Shown piece by piece: positions 50,431 through 60,653 of a stretch of 64,000 nucleotides of DNA; within the stretch, counting starts at the first letter, position 1; each line of letters opens with the position of its first letter. Source of the DNA: DATEKX01 sp963726785 (GTDB lineage: Bacteria > Acidobacteriota > Blastocatellia > UBA7656); assembly GCA_963726785.1 (NCBI GenBank), contig CAVSDJ010000009.1, forward strand, positions 744,001-808,000, written 5' to 3'. The notes beneath the pieces are model-generated. The model was given only the letters and a program-made list of their open reading frames with translations, did not search any database and was not told the origin of the DNA. The position numbers and the translations under genes are program-made.

Positions 50431-52993
50431 CTACGGCTTACGCCTCTTACCCTGCCCCTGACCTTGCCCTTGCCGATGGGTCATTGCGTCAGGAGTGACG
50501 GTAGCAGGCGGTCGCATTTGCGGCTGCTGACGTTGAGCGCGCTCGGCTTGCCGCTGTTGTTTCATCTGCTGCCGCTGTTGCTGCTGTTGACCCTGCTGCA
50601 TCTGATTCTGCTGTTGCTGAATCTGCTGCTGCCGTTGTTGGCGTTCAGCCTGACGTTGCGCCTTCATCTGCTCGCGCTGCTGATTGATTTGCCCCTGCGC
50701 TTGCTGTTGGCGCTGCACCTGCTGTTGCTGCCTCATCTGCTGGCGCTGAACACTCTGTTGCTGCGCTTGCTGCTGCTGGCGTTCAACCTGACGCTGCGCC
50801 TTTCGTGATTCGCGAGCTTGATTCATCTGCGCTTGTTGCACGTTCGCTCGCGAGGCAGCTTGATTCTGCTGTTGCTGAATCTGCTGCTGCCGCTGCTGGC
50901 GTTCAGCCTGACGTTGCGCCTTCATCTGCTCGCGCTGCTGATTGACTTGCCCTTGCGCTTGCTGTTGGCGCTGCACCTGCTGTTGCTGCTTCATCTGCTG
51001 GCGTTGCGCGCCCTGCTGTTGTTGAACGGCGGATTGTCGTCTTTGTAGCTGCTGCTGGCGTTGCGCTTTGAGCTGTTCTTTTATCTGATCTGCTTGAGCC
51101 TGCTGACCAGCCATTCTCTGCTGGCGCTCAAGCTGCCTCAATTCTTTGCGCGATTGGCCTTGCTGAATTGCCTGTTGTGCCGTCCTCTGTTGCTGATTTG
51201 CAGGCATCTGGCCCACAGCACGCTCTTCTCTGCGCTGCTCGCGTTTGAGCGAACGCAATTCAGTCTGCGCTGTCTTGTCGCCCTGCTGCACACGTTGAGA
51301 AAGTTCAGCCATCTTTTGTTGACGCTCCTGATTGACAGCAGGCAAAGCTCTGCGAGTCATCGCTTCCGGCAATCCATCAGCGCGGCGCGAGGCCACTACC
51401 TGCCCGCTGTTATCAACCTTCAATTTATTCTTTCTCTGCTTCTCAGTCACAGCCTGAACTTGAAATGCTTTAGCCGCATCACCTCTCCCCGGAGGAATCG
51501 CAGGCGCAACGCTCGTCACTACGCGAGTGTTGAAAGCTTCCGCACGGTTGTGGCGCGGCCCCTTCATTCTGCGCTCCCCGAACTCACCTTTTCTTGCTGA
51601 TTGACGCACGCCGTCAACAGCAAAAGCATCAGTCCCGCCACGAGATTGCGCAAGCAATTGAGCATTCACAGGAGCGACCCCTCGCCGGTCAATCCTGCGC
51701 CTGAAATCCTGCGTAGGGATGACCGTCACGGCTGTCGGATAATTCAAGTTCACATAGTTGTGCTGAACGTTTATAACCTCATTCACATCTCTACGCGATG
51801 CGAAATACTGAGGCTGGAAATTCGCGTCATAATATCTCGACAGATATCTTTCGCCCGGGCCTAACGGTGCCCACCCTATTTGACGGGTCTGCGGCAATGG
51901 AACGAATGTTACGAGCGCGGGTGCGTAAACAGGATTTGTGTGACAGTCTTCCGGCACCCAAACCCACCGCTGGCTGTTTGCATAGGCCCAGCGGCCATAG
52001 TGATAAGGCGCATAGCCCCACGGTTCGTCCGCAATCCAGGTCGGCCCATACATCATTTACATCCCAATAGCCGGAGCGATACGGAGACCAGTCCGCGTCT
52101 ACGCGCGGCGACCAGCAGCGACCGTAGCCGTCAACGTCCTGCCAATCGCCATACTGATCAAGATCATAGAGTCCGGGTATGTCTTCCGACAGATAGTCGT
52201 AGCTCGCCGAATGACTATACGGATCATAGTAGTCAGGATCATCAAGATAAGTGTCGTAATTGCTATAGCGGCCATCGTAGGTGTTCGGATAGCGATAGCC
52301 GTAGTAATCGTCAACAATGCCGCCTGCGAGATCAGGCGCGAGTTTTGACACTAACAACTGCGTTGCGGCCTGGCCTACGAGCGTGAGAATTTCGCCTTTG
52401 CCAATCTGGCCGGAACCTTCGACACCGACCACTTGAGCAAGCCCGCTCAACACGGAGACTATAGTGTTGCCGTCATCGCCTACGCCGATTTGATAAAGGC
52501 CCGGCTCGTTAAAATCAATCGCTCCGCCCGGAGTCGCTACTTCAAACAACTCGTCATCACCAAGCTCGCCGACATCAAACAGCGCAGAGCCGTCTCTGAG
52601 CGCAAGTTGCGTCCTGTTATCAGCAAGCGACAGCACGTCAAGCGACGCGCTCGGATCAAGCCGCGCATAATTACGGCCTGTGAAAGCAATTGCCGCATGA
52701 GAGTTGTCGCGAGTATAAATTCGATCACCGACCGTGAGCGGTGTATTGACAACAGCTTCTGTCCACTCGGTTTGATCTTCATCGCTATCAGGTTCCAGCG
52801 AATGCGCTAAACCGACATCGCCTTCAACGCGCTCGATGCGCGCAGCGCGCGGAGCAGTTAACGCTTCGGCCTTCGGCTCTGAGCGCGACAACAACAACGC
52901 CGCCCCCGCTACGCCGATGATTCCGATGATAATGGCTATTAGCGCAACAGGCAGCGGAGCGTTTGAGAATCGCTTGCTTAATTGTTTTAACAT
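50431..52993 (-). pseudogene. FecR-like / DUF6600-like protein with Gln-rich tail, one frameshift
   Basis: GGGAGGGGTCAAGCA precedes the ATG. A membrane segment (ALIAIIIGIIGVAGAALLL) anchors a FecR-like domain (about 50-220: ARIERVEGDVG, GDRIYTRDNSHAAIAFTG, ALRDGSALFDVGEL), then a Tyr/Asp-rich region and a DUF6600-like repeat (SPYRSGYW, EPWGYAPYHYGRWAY, RWVWVP). The tail of about 260 residues is dominated by Gln, Arg and Met. The frame changes near 52050: the first frame runs into DVWADLDCGR, while the second starts YGPTWIADEPWGYAP; fragments are 51827-52993 and 50431-52056. One base removed near GATGTATGG joins them. The tail contains an internal 143-bp duplication. It may be a surface or envelope scaffold. 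Confidence 0.85.
50603..51003. repeat. Internal 143-bp duplication in the Gln-rich tail
   Basis: Segments 50603-50745 and 50861-51003 match at about 138 of 143 positions and encode the same 47-residue Gln/Arg block (QREQMKAQRQAERQQRQQQ). The segment between them is also Gln-rich but distinct. The few differences suggest a recent duplication or gene conversion. Repeat array, not CRISPR: no constant-length spacers. Confidence 0.85.
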
Positions 52994-53225
52994 TGCTTGA
53001 CCCCTCCCTACTAAAGATTCGCTCGTGCAGATTGAGTGATTATTAGTGCAACAATCATGCCCAAAGTGCGCCCACTTATAATGATGAAAACGGATGCCGA
53101 TTAGTTTATTGGCGAGACAGTTTAGATCAGAGCAATGCAGTGCGCCTGTACGTTTACCAAACGCGAAGAACAGAAAATCCCTGCACCATATCGTGCCTTT
53201 AGTGACTATACAGGGCGCGAGATTA

Positions 53226-54587
53226 TCAATCCGCTTCGGAACCTTCCGCGCTTGTGTAGGCAGTTTTGCTGTGCGCGCGCCAGATGAAATAAGCAGGTAT
53301 GCCCAGCACGATTACGCTGAGCGCGAGCACTGTGCGCATCGGCTTTTTCGACAACTGATCGCTGAGAGTGTTGATAATCAAAACGACGGCGGCGATGATG
53401 AATAGCAATGGGGTGAACGGATAACCCGGCGTCCGATAGGAACGTTCGACAGAAGGTTGCCGCTTGCGATAGACGAATATGCTCGCGGCGGCGAGCGCGT
53501 AAAAAATCCAGCCGGAAAAAACGACGAGCGTAAGCAATTCGTTGAAATCGCTTGCCATCGCAAGCACCGAAGACCACAGCGACCCCGCGATGATTGCAAA
53601 CGCGGGAGTGCCAAATCGCGGGTGCACTTCGGCCAGTCGTTTGAAGAAAAGTCCATCCTTCGCCATCGCATAGTAAACGCGCGGCGACGTGAGCACGTTG
53701 CTGTTGGCCGCGCTGAAGATCGAAATCGCAATGGCCACGACTATCAACTTTGCCGCGATTGGGTTCACCACAGCATTGAGCGAATCGGCTGCGACGCTCG
53801 ACGAGTTAGCGACGCCAGCCGGGCCGAGCGCCGCGATATAAGCTACGTTCGCAAGCAGATAAATAAAGATCAGCGTCACACTGCCGATTAAAAAAGCGCG
53901 TGGGAAATCGCGCTGCGGATTCACTATTTCGCCCGCGCTGAAAGTGCAGTATTGCCACCCTTCATAAGCCCACAGGACGCTCACCATCGCGAGCATGAAT
54001 CCCGAAGCGAGCGAGCCGTTTATCTCCGAAGGCCACATCGCCGCTCCCGCCCCTTGAAAGCCGTGTCCAAATATCAAGAGCGCCACGCTCATCAATATTA
54101 TCGCTCCGGCTTTAATCACCGTAGTCCAGTTCTGCACGTCGGCGCTCGTGCGCGTGCCGATGACGTTGACAACCGTTACGACAAAGATCATCAAAAGCGC
54201 GATGAGTTTTTCCAGGTTTGGCGATAGGGTGATTATCTTGCCGAGCGAAGTGCTGAATATGACGGCAAGCGTTGCGACAGTCCCGCCGCCGATTGCAAAG
54301 AAGAGAGTCCAGCCGAAAAGGAAGGCTGGCAGCGGGCCAAAGCAATCGCGTATGTGAATGTAGAGGCCACCTGCCTTCGGATTGACCGCGCTCAATTCGC
54401 CGTAGGTCAACGCGCCGAGCAAAGAGAGCAACCCGCCGACCAGCCACACCATCAACGCAATCCCTATGCGACCATCTACCTGATTGAGAATTGTGGTAGG
54501 AACGAAAAAGACTCCTGATCCGATTACGGAACCGATGATGAGCAGAGTCAGGTCGCGGAAGTTGAGTATGCGAGCAAGCTTGGTCAT
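53226..54587 (-). CDS. APC family amino-acid permease
   Basis: The 453-residue protein starts TKLARILNFRDLTLLIIGSV and IGSGVFFVPTTIL, the usual APC helix 1 signature, and has about 12 membrane segments (for example TLFFAIGGGTVATLAVIFST, VSVLWAYEGWQYCTFSAGEI, LIFIYLLANVAYIAALGP). The pattern SVIGSGVF and the conserved AYEGW fit amino-acid permeases of the LAT/YfnA type. It should move amino acids across the cytoplasmic membrane. The ribosome-binding site is weak. It lies downstream of the fusion gene, separated by an ACCGCAGAG palindrome. Confidence 0.92.
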   Translation of the reverse strand: MTKLARILNFRDLTLLIIGSVIGSGVFFVPTTILNQVDGRIGIALMVWLVGGLLSLLGALTYGELSAVNPKAGGLYIHIRDCFGPLPAFLFGWTLFFAIGGGTVATLAVIFSTSLGKIITLSPNLEKLIALLMIFVVTVVNVIGTRTSADVQNWTTVIKAGAIILMSVALLIFGHGFQGAGAAMWPSEINGSLASGFMLAMVSVLWAYEGWQYCTFSAGEIVNPQRDFPRAFLIGSVTLIFIYLLANVAYIAALGPAGVANSSSVAADSLNAVVNPIAAKLIVVAIAISIFSAANSNVLTSPRVYYAMAKDGLFFKRLAEVHPRFGTPAFAIIAGSLWSSVLAMASDFNELLTLVVFSGWIFYALAAASIFVYRKRQPSVERSYRTPGYPFTPLLFIIAAVVLIINTLSDQLSKKPMRTVLALSVIVLGIPAYFIWRAHSKTAYTSAEGSEAD

Positions 54588-54681
54588 AGTCTAAAAATCC
54601 TCGCGTCGAATGCCTTTCGCTGGCACGCGCAGACTGTCTTTCATTTGAGCTGAAACAGAATGCATGAAATTTAGAACCATC

Positions 54682-54769
54682 TCACCGCAGAGGCGCAGAG
54701 AGCGCAGAGGCGGCGCAGAGAAGATTATCCCTCTGCGACCTCTCTGCGTCCTCTGCGCCTCTGCGGTGA
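54682..54769. repeat. Palindrome, ACCGCAGAG family, copy 5
   Basis: 39-nt arms beginning TCACCGCAGAGGCGCAGAG, with several mismatches, enclose 10 nt. It lies between tandem minus-strand genes. Confidence 0.85.
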
Positions 54770-54788
54770 ATTTCTGCTTTCAATTGAA

Positions 54789-57353
54789 TTACTTTCCGAA
54801 CACGACGCGCCCGCCCGTGATCGTGTAAACCACTGCGGTCTTTTGTATCTCGTCGGGGTTGATGCGAAAAATATCTTGCGACAAGACTACAAGGTCTGCG
54901 AGCTTGCCCGCTTCGAGAACGCCTTTGTCATTTTCAGCAAATTCTGCGTAAGCGCACGACGAAGTGTAAGCGCGCACGGCTTCTTCGACCGTTATCTTCT
55001 GTTCGGGAATCCAGCCGCGCGGGTTCTTGCCGTCAATAGTCGCGCGAGTGACCGCCGCGTGAATTCCGAGAATCGGCGAGATCGGCGCTACAGTCCAGTC
55101 TGATCCGAAGACGAGCGTAGCATTTGCATCGAGAAGCGAGCGAAACGGATACGTGGTTTTTATCCTGACAGGGCCGATGCGTTTTTCAGCCCATCGGCCA
55201 TCGTCTATCGCATGATAAGGCTGCACGGACGCGATCACGCCGAGACGCGCAAATCGCGCGATGTCGGCAGGCGCGAGATGCTGCGCGTGCTCTATGCGGA
55301 ATCTTCTGTCACGCGGGCCGTTCTCTTTTTCGATCTCTTCAAAGTAATTCAGCAGGATGTTATTCGCTTTGTCGCCGATGGCGTGAATCGAACATTGCAG
55401 CCCGGCTTTGTCGGCATCTTTAATGTTCTTTTTCATAGTGCCTTCGGGAATGTTGTCATCTGCCATCAATCCCGAAGTGTTCGACGCATCTGTGAACGGC
55501 TCGAAAAACAGCGCGGTCGTCGAGCCGAGCGAGCCGTCCATAAACGCTTTCAGCCCGCCAAACCGCAACCGGTCATCGCCCTTTCCCTGTCGCGCAATCG
55601 TATCGGCCTGCCGCTTCCAACTGCCGAGCGGGGTTCGAGCATAGACGCGAACTGTCAAACGATTCGCATCGCGAAATCTTTTGTAGACTTCGTAGTGAGG
55701 CCACAAGGTTATGTCTTGAATCGAAGTCACGCCGTTGCGCGCAGCTTCTTTCATCGCTGCCGTAAGCGCTTCGTCATACTCCGCATCGCTCGGGTCGGGC
55801 ATAAACGGCCCCACAAGACTCTGCGCCGCGTCTTTGAGCACGCCCGTCGGCTCGCCTGTCTTTGGGTCTCGAACGATAGTGCCGCCCGGCGGGTCTTTCG
55901 TCTCTTTTGTTATCTTCGCCATCTTGAGCGCGACGCTGTTGGCCAAAGCCATGTGCCCATCGAGGCGCGAAACGAATACGGGATTGTTAGGAGTTACAGC
56001 ATCAATCAATTCTTTCGTGGGCAGCGGGCCGCCGGGCCATAGTTCGTGATCCCAATCGCCTCCGGTAATCCAGCGACCGGGGCCGACTTTTGCGGCGTGC
56101 GCTTTGATTCGTCGAGCGAACTCTTCTTGCGTTGCCGCGTCGCGCAGATCAACAGAGAGCAGTTGAAACCCGCCGCTCATGAAATGCGTGTGATCGTCTA
56201 TGAAGCCGGGAAGCGCGAGCCGACCTTGAAGATCAATAACGCGCGTTTCGGTGCCCGCGAGCTTTTTGATTTCGTCGCTGGAGCCTGTTGCGATAATGCG
56301 CTCGCCGCGAGCGGCGACAGCTTCAACCCAGGGACGCGCTTTGTTGCCTGTCCAGATGCGACCGTTCGTTAAAACGAGGTCGGCTGTTACGGGTGTGCGA
56401 GAAAATTCTTCTGCAATCTTGCTAGACACGAACGGCAGTATATCGGCCTGACTGCTGTTGTCAACCGTGAAGGCTACCAGTATGTACCGAGCGCCGTTCG
56501 GCAAAGTGATGTAGGCCGCGTCGTGTCGCGTAGAAGATGTCCACCCCGCTTTTGAATAAAGCTGTGAACCGGGCGGAAGCAGTTTGCCTGAAAAGGCAGT
56601 GGCTTGATCGTCCGCATCTGCGCTCTTTGTGAACGGGTCACGTCGCAAGAGGCTCATCATCGCGCGACACCTGGAAGGAGACGCTGCGCGATCAGTGATT
56701 ATCTCGTACATCAAGCGCGCGACGGCTTCGGTCGTGAGCTTGTTGCGAAGCTCGAAGTTTGGCCCAAGCCCCTGTCGCTCTCTTCCGTAAGGAGCCTCGC
56801 ACCATGTCTTTTGATTGACGTTGATCTTTTCGTAACCGAGGCTTGCGAAATAGCGATTCACAGCATTGCGCTTGTCCATGAATTCTCGAAGCGCCGCCTC
56901 GTCAAGCTCAGGCCCATCGGTCGTGCCTGTAAGTTGATTGAGAATGTAATGCGTCGCATCATTTGAGGAATCAACGATCATGTCGTGAAGCGCGCGTTCA
57001 AGCTCAGGCGTTGATTTGAGAGCGCCGCTCTCCATCTGGTGATGCGCCGCGACGAGGTAGAAGAGTTTAACGACGCTCGCGGGGTAGATTTGCTCCTGCC
57101 CTCTGTGGCTGGCCCAGGTCACGTGCTTGGGGTCGTTGAGATCAATGATCGTGAGCGCGAGTTTATCTGCGGTGAGTCCACCCTTGCCGAATTTTTCTAC
57201 CGTCGCGGCCACGGTGTCGCGCGCAAGTTTTTCAAGCCGCGAGGATTGCTCGAAGCCGGGACGGCTTGTCTGACCCGAAGCGGTTATTTGAATGAAAAGC
57301 AATGCTGCGATCAACGCAGCGCACTTTACCTGATACGATCTGACGCGAATCAT
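54789..57353 (-). CDS. Exported fusion of a beta-lactamase-like serine hydrolase and a YtcJ-type amidohydrolase
   Basis: AGAGGTCAGCG precedes the ATG; a signal peptide follows (ALIAALLFIQITASG). Residues about 35-325 form a class A beta-lactamase-like domain: SxxK in QIYPASVVKLFY, an SxN-type motif in MIVDSSNDATHY, and KxG in LYSKAGWTSSTRHDA. Residues about 330-854 form a complete YtcJ-like amidohydrolase: LPGFIDDHTHFMSGG (HxH), ITGGDWDHELWPGG, FGGLKAFMDGSLGS, SIHAIGDKA, RIEHAQHL and LVFGSDWTVAP. Both active sites look intact, and no frame break is seen at the junction near residue 328. By family it would acylate on serine and hydrolyse an N-acyl or formamide bond, perhaps on one beta-lactam-like or peptide substrate. 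Function as a pair is inference. Confidence 0.88.
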   Translation of the reverse strand: MIRVRSYQVKCAALIAALLFIQITASGQTSRPGFEQSSRLEKLARDTVAATVEKFGKGGLTADKLALTIIDLNDPKHVTWASHRGQEQIYPASVVKLFYLVAAHHQMESGALKSTPELERALHDMIVDSSNDATHYILNQLTGTTDGPELDEAALREFMDKRNAVNRYFASLGYEKINVNQKTWCEAPYGRERQGLGPNFELRNKLTTEAVARLMYEIITDRAASPSRCRAMMSLLRRDPFTKSADADDQATAFSGKLLPPGSQLYSKAGWTSSTRHDAAYITLPNGARYILVAFTVDNSSQADILPFVSSKIAEEFSRTPVTADLVLTNGRIWTGNKARPWVEAVAARGERIIATGSSDEIKKLAGTETRVIDLQGRLALPGFIDDHTHFMSGGFQLLSVDLRDAATQEEFARRIKAHAAKVGPGRWITGGDWDHELWPGGPLPTKELIDAVTPNNPVFVSRLDGHMALANSVALKMAKITKETKDPPGGTIVRDPKTGEPTGVLKDAAQSLVGPFMPDPSDAEYDEALTAAMKEAARNGVTSIQDITLWPHYEVYKRFRDANRLTVRVYARTPLGSWKRQADTIARQGKGDDRLRFGGLKAFMDGSLGSTTALFFEPFTDASNTSGLMADDNIPEGTMKKNIKDADKAGLQCSIHAIGDKANNILLNYFEEIEKENGPRDRRFRIEHAQHLAPADIARFARLGVIASVQPYHAIDDGRWAEKRIGPVRIKTTYPFRSLLDANATLVFGSDWTVAPISPILGIHAAVTRATIDGKNPRGWIPEQKITVEEAVRAYTSSCAYAEFAENDKGVLEAGKLADLVVLSQDIFRINPDEIQKTAVVYTITGGRVVFGK

Positions 57354-57465
57354 CGCTGACCTCTGAATGTGATATGCGAAATCATTTGGAGAACGACAAA
57401 GTTAATTGATTTGCGTTGAGAAGGCCAGCTTGAAATTCAAAAGTGTGAGTTGGGATATAGCAGTT

Positions 57466-57664
57466 CAATAGCCGCGTTAGCGGCTATTGAATTTAGCCGT
57501 GTACTTCAGTGCACGGTTGAAAGCGGTAGCGTTTTTCGTCGCGTCAGCGACGATTGAATCAGCACTCACAACCGTCAATCGTCGCTGACGCGACGCAGAA
57601 TCTCAATTGCGCCAGAGTTCCGTGCACTGAAGTACACGGCTAAATTCAATAGCCGCTACGCGGC
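57466..57664. repeat. Hairpin-of-hairpins element, GCCGCGTTAGCGGC family, copy 2
   Basis: Outer arms of 37 nt (57480-57516 and 57620-57656, beginning GCGGCTATTGAATTTAGCCG) pair perfectly; inner arms TCGTCGCGTCAGCGACGATTG and CAATCGTCGCTGACGCGACG pair across the centre. Each arm also folds on itself (CCGTG..CACGG; GCCGC..GCGGC; GTCGC..GCGAC). The 345-nt gap holds nothing else recognisable. Confidence 0.9.
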
Positions 57665-57698
57665 AGATAGTCCTGAGCCGTTGCGATCAATACCACCT

Positions 57699-60350
57699 TC
57701 ACTTGGTAATGTTGATCGTAACCGCGCTGGTGTGCTCGATTCCTGACGCGGCTCTTCCGGTAAAGAATAATCGCCTTGTGCCGCGTTCCGCTCCCGATTT
57801 TATTTTCAGCTTGAATTTTATGTCGTCATCAGTAGTCGAAACACGCTCTTCCGGCGTCAGCTTTATTCCTTTTTCGTCCGCGTTCTGAAGCTTCACTGTT
57901 ATGCTGTCGGTAAATCCAGGATCGCGAGATATATGGATTTCGAGCGTTGTCGTTTTGCCGCGCTTGATGTCTATCACACGTCGCTCATGTTCGAGCGAGA
58001 AGCCTTGCTCCATAGCGATCTTTGCCACAAACGCGTCGCTGTCTCCGTCGTTGAATCCCAGATCAGGCCCGACCGCAACGGGGAATGAGCCTTCCTTCGA
58101 GTCTGTACTGCCGACCACATAAACATTGCCTGATTCGTCTATTGCGATGCCGCCATCCTCAGCAATATCATCGTGCCCGCCCCCGATGTAGCCGCAGTAG
58201 ATCAAAGCTGTGCCTGATGGATTGATCTTCGCCACGAAAGTGTCGAAATCGCCGCCGTTGTACTTTAAATCAGGCCCTATCGCTACGGGGAAGCTGTCTT
58301 CTTCCCCGTCCGTGTCGCCGAAAACATATGCGTTGCCTGAACTGTCTACAGCGATGCCGCCGGGAGCGCTATTATCACTGCCATCACTGCTTTCAATATA
58401 CCCGCAATAATCAAGCGCTGCGCCCGAAGCATTGACTCTGGCTACGAAGACAACCTGCCTGCCGTTTTTTATCAAGTCAGGCCCGACAGCCAGCGGGAAA
58501 CTCGACTGCGGCGATACCGTGTCGCCTAAAACGTATGCGTTGCCTGCGTTGTCTACTGCCAGGAGGCTGCCAAGCCCTCCATCTCCATCCGAGCCGCCGA
58601 TGTACCCGCAGTAATCAAGCGTTAATCCTGAAGCGTTTACCTTAGCAACAAAAACATCATCATCGCCGTTGTAGGTCAGGTCGGGGCCTATGGAAACAGG
58701 AAAGGTTGATTCATTGGAAGTTGTGCGACCGGCTACATAAGCGCTGCCAGCGTTGTCTATGGCAATGTCTCCGATAAAGGCTTCATCGGAGCCTGCGCCG
58801 CCGATGTACCCGCAATAGATCAATCTATCTCCTATCACATTGATCTTTGCCACGAAACAATCGTCGGGACCGTCTTCCTCGCACTCCCCTCTGGCGTTGT
58901 TTAAAGTCAAATCAGGCCCTACGGTCACAGGGAAGGATGATTCATCAGAGCCCGTGTCGCCAAATACATATGCATTGCCTGCGTCGTCTACTGCGATGCC
59001 CCCGCTGAACTCGCAACTCTCGCCGCCGATGTAGCCGCAATAAACCAAGCTGCTGCCAGTCGGATTGATCTTTGCGATGAACGTGTCGAGTTCACCGTTG
59101 TCGGTGAGGTCAGGGCCTACCTTGACCGGAAAAGTTCCTGACCCGGAGGTGGTGTCGCCAAATACATAAGCGTTGCCCGCGCTGTCTACTGCTATTGAAA
59201 CGCCTGCGTCGAATCGGGAGCCTCCAATATAACTGCAATAGATCAGCTCAGAACCTTCCGGGTTGATCTTAGCCACAAAGGCATCGCTGTCGCCTCCGTT
59301 GAAGTCAAGGTCTGGGCCTGCTGTGACAGGGAAACTCTTTGCGCCTGAATCGGTGCTGCCCGTTATGTAAGCGTTATGATCGCTGTCAACGGCAATGTCA
59401 AAACCCTCGTCAGTTTCAGCGCCCCCGACGTAGCCGCAATAAACCAACACGACCGGATCAATAACAAGTGTTTTGCTTTTGTCATACGAGCCGGGGCTAA
59501 AACCGTAAACGTAGTTGTCAGCTTCCCGCTCAAGTTTGTACTGCATCGCCACATCGATGCGCTGGCCGTCTGCATCCTGATAGGAATAGGGCTTGTCGTC
59601 CGTGATGCTGCCCAAAGGCGTATCCACTTGCAGGCGACCTTCGCTACCCACGCGAGCCAAAGTTGCGCCTCGACAAGTCAACTTGATTTGATTTACGTCG
59701 CCCCCGGGTCTAACGACGAAAGTGTACTTCAGACGGTTCAAAGCGCCTGCGTAAAGCAGGTCAATGTTAGGCCACAGGTTTTCGTAAATCAGCCCTTTAT
59801 AAGTTTGCGCATTGCTCTTTGATTGTGAGCCGCTGAAATAACTGACGACCGAGGCGGTCGGCTCTGCGCCTTTAGGCTTGACATCGCGATTGCTGCCTAC
59901 GAAATCCAGCTTTAGCGCCCATCGTTGTTTTGCGCGGGCGTGACGTGATGTTTTCGAGCGTGATGCCGGAAATCCCAAAGCCGATTTAAGGCTATTTCGC
60001 AAGCCGGATTCCGGGCCATCATTGGCGGTCAAACTGATCGTGATGCCTTCGGAGGTGAAATAAATATTAGTATTTCCGTCTTGCGCATAGTAGGCGACGC
60101 GGCTGTCTGCCTGCCCCTGATTTTCGATGAATTGAAGAGGCAGTCTGCCGTATGCCTGCTTGATTGATTGTTTCGCCGCCTCGTCGGGAGACAGCGTGGC
60201 GCGAGCAGATAGAGGATTTCTGATCGCAAAATCGTGTGATGAATTTGTAGAGTGAAGCCTGTCCGACCACGCAGGCGAGATCATCATGCATAACGACACG
60301 AGTGCCGCAACTGAAGACAGCATCAGAGAAGAAAATGAATTTCTAATCAC
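57699..60350 (-). CDS. Secreted SBBP beta-propeller protein with DUF7948-like N-terminus
   Basis: AAAGGAGTCCATCC gives a good site for a GTG start; the leader (SLMLSSVAALVSLCMMI) is a signal peptide. The N-terminal part (RLPLQFIENQGQADSRV, IYFTSEGITISLT, GLIYENLWPNIDLLY) fits the DUF7948 type that precedes propellers. Seven SBBP repeats follow, each with YCGYIGG, IAVDxxGNAYVxGxT, SFPVxxGPDLxxNG and DxFVAKIN. The C-terminal domain is beta-rich and ends SAVTINITK. Such proteins are exported and thought to mediate surface binding; the ligand is unknown. At 883 residues length is normal. The gap below it carries a large palindrome. Confidence 0.9.
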   Translation of the reverse strand: MIRNSFSSLMLSSVAALVSLCMMISPAWSDRLHSTNSSHDFAIRNPLSARATLSPDEAAKQSIKQAYGRLPLQFIENQGQADSRVAYYAQDGNTNIYFTSEGITISLTANDGPESGLRNSLKSALGFPASRSKTSRHARAKQRWALKLDFVGSNRDVKPKGAEPTASVVSYFSGSQSKSNAQTYKGLIYENLWPNIDLLYAGALNRLKYTFVVRPGGDVNQIKLTCRGATLARVGSEGRLQVDTPLGSITDDKPYSYQDADGQRIDVAMQYKLEREADNYVYGFSPGSYDKSKTLVIDPVVLVYCGYVGGAETDEGFDIAVDSDHNAYITGSTDSGAKSFPVTAGPDLDFNGGDSDAFVAKINPEGSELIYCSYIGGSRFDAGVSIAVDSAGNAYVFGDTTSGSGTFPVKVGPDLTDNGELDTFIAKINPTGSSLVYCGYIGGESCEFSGGIAVDDAGNAYVFGDTGSDESSFPVTVGPDLTLNNARGECEEDGPDDCFVAKINVIGDRLIYCGYIGGAGSDEAFIGDIAIDNAGSAYVAGRTTSNESTFPVSIGPDLTYNGDDDVFVAKVNASGLTLDYCGYIGGSDGDGGLGSLLAVDNAGNAYVLGDTVSPQSSFPLAVGPDLIKNGRQVVFVARVNASGAALDYCGYIESSDGSDNSAPGGIAVDSSGNAYVFGDTDGEEDSFPVAIGPDLKYNGGDFDTFVAKINPSGTALIYCGYIGGGHDDIAEDGGIAIDESGNVYVVGSTDSKEGSFPVAVGPDLGFNDGDSDAFVAKIAMEQGFSLEHERRVIDIKRGKTTTLEIHISRDPGFTDSITVKLQNADEKGIKLTPEERVSTTDDDIKFKLKIKSGAERGTRRLFFTGRAASGIEHTSAVTINITK

Positions 60351-60507
60351 GGATGGACTCCTTTTTTAGGCACGGGAACGTGGGGTCGTTTTGATTACAC
60401 GCGGTCGGAGACAAATATATTCAATAAATGAGCCAAAGTAAATAAAATTTAAATTCGAGGAGAGTCTTATTAATGGTTTTCCAATTAGAGGCTATGAAGA
60501 ATATGAG

Positions 60508-60645
<138 letters not shown>

Positions 60646-60653
60646 ACTCTTTG

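Noticed and set aside
50603..51003. Repeat block considered as a CRISPR array
   Set aside because: Only two long copies with a coding interior; no short direct repeats, constant spacers or cas genes.
50464..51048. Leucine-rich plus-strand frames, possibly membrane proteins
   Set aside because: They are the complement of CAG-rich codons in the Gln-rich tail (CTG read as Leu). Hydrophobicity is an artefact of strand.
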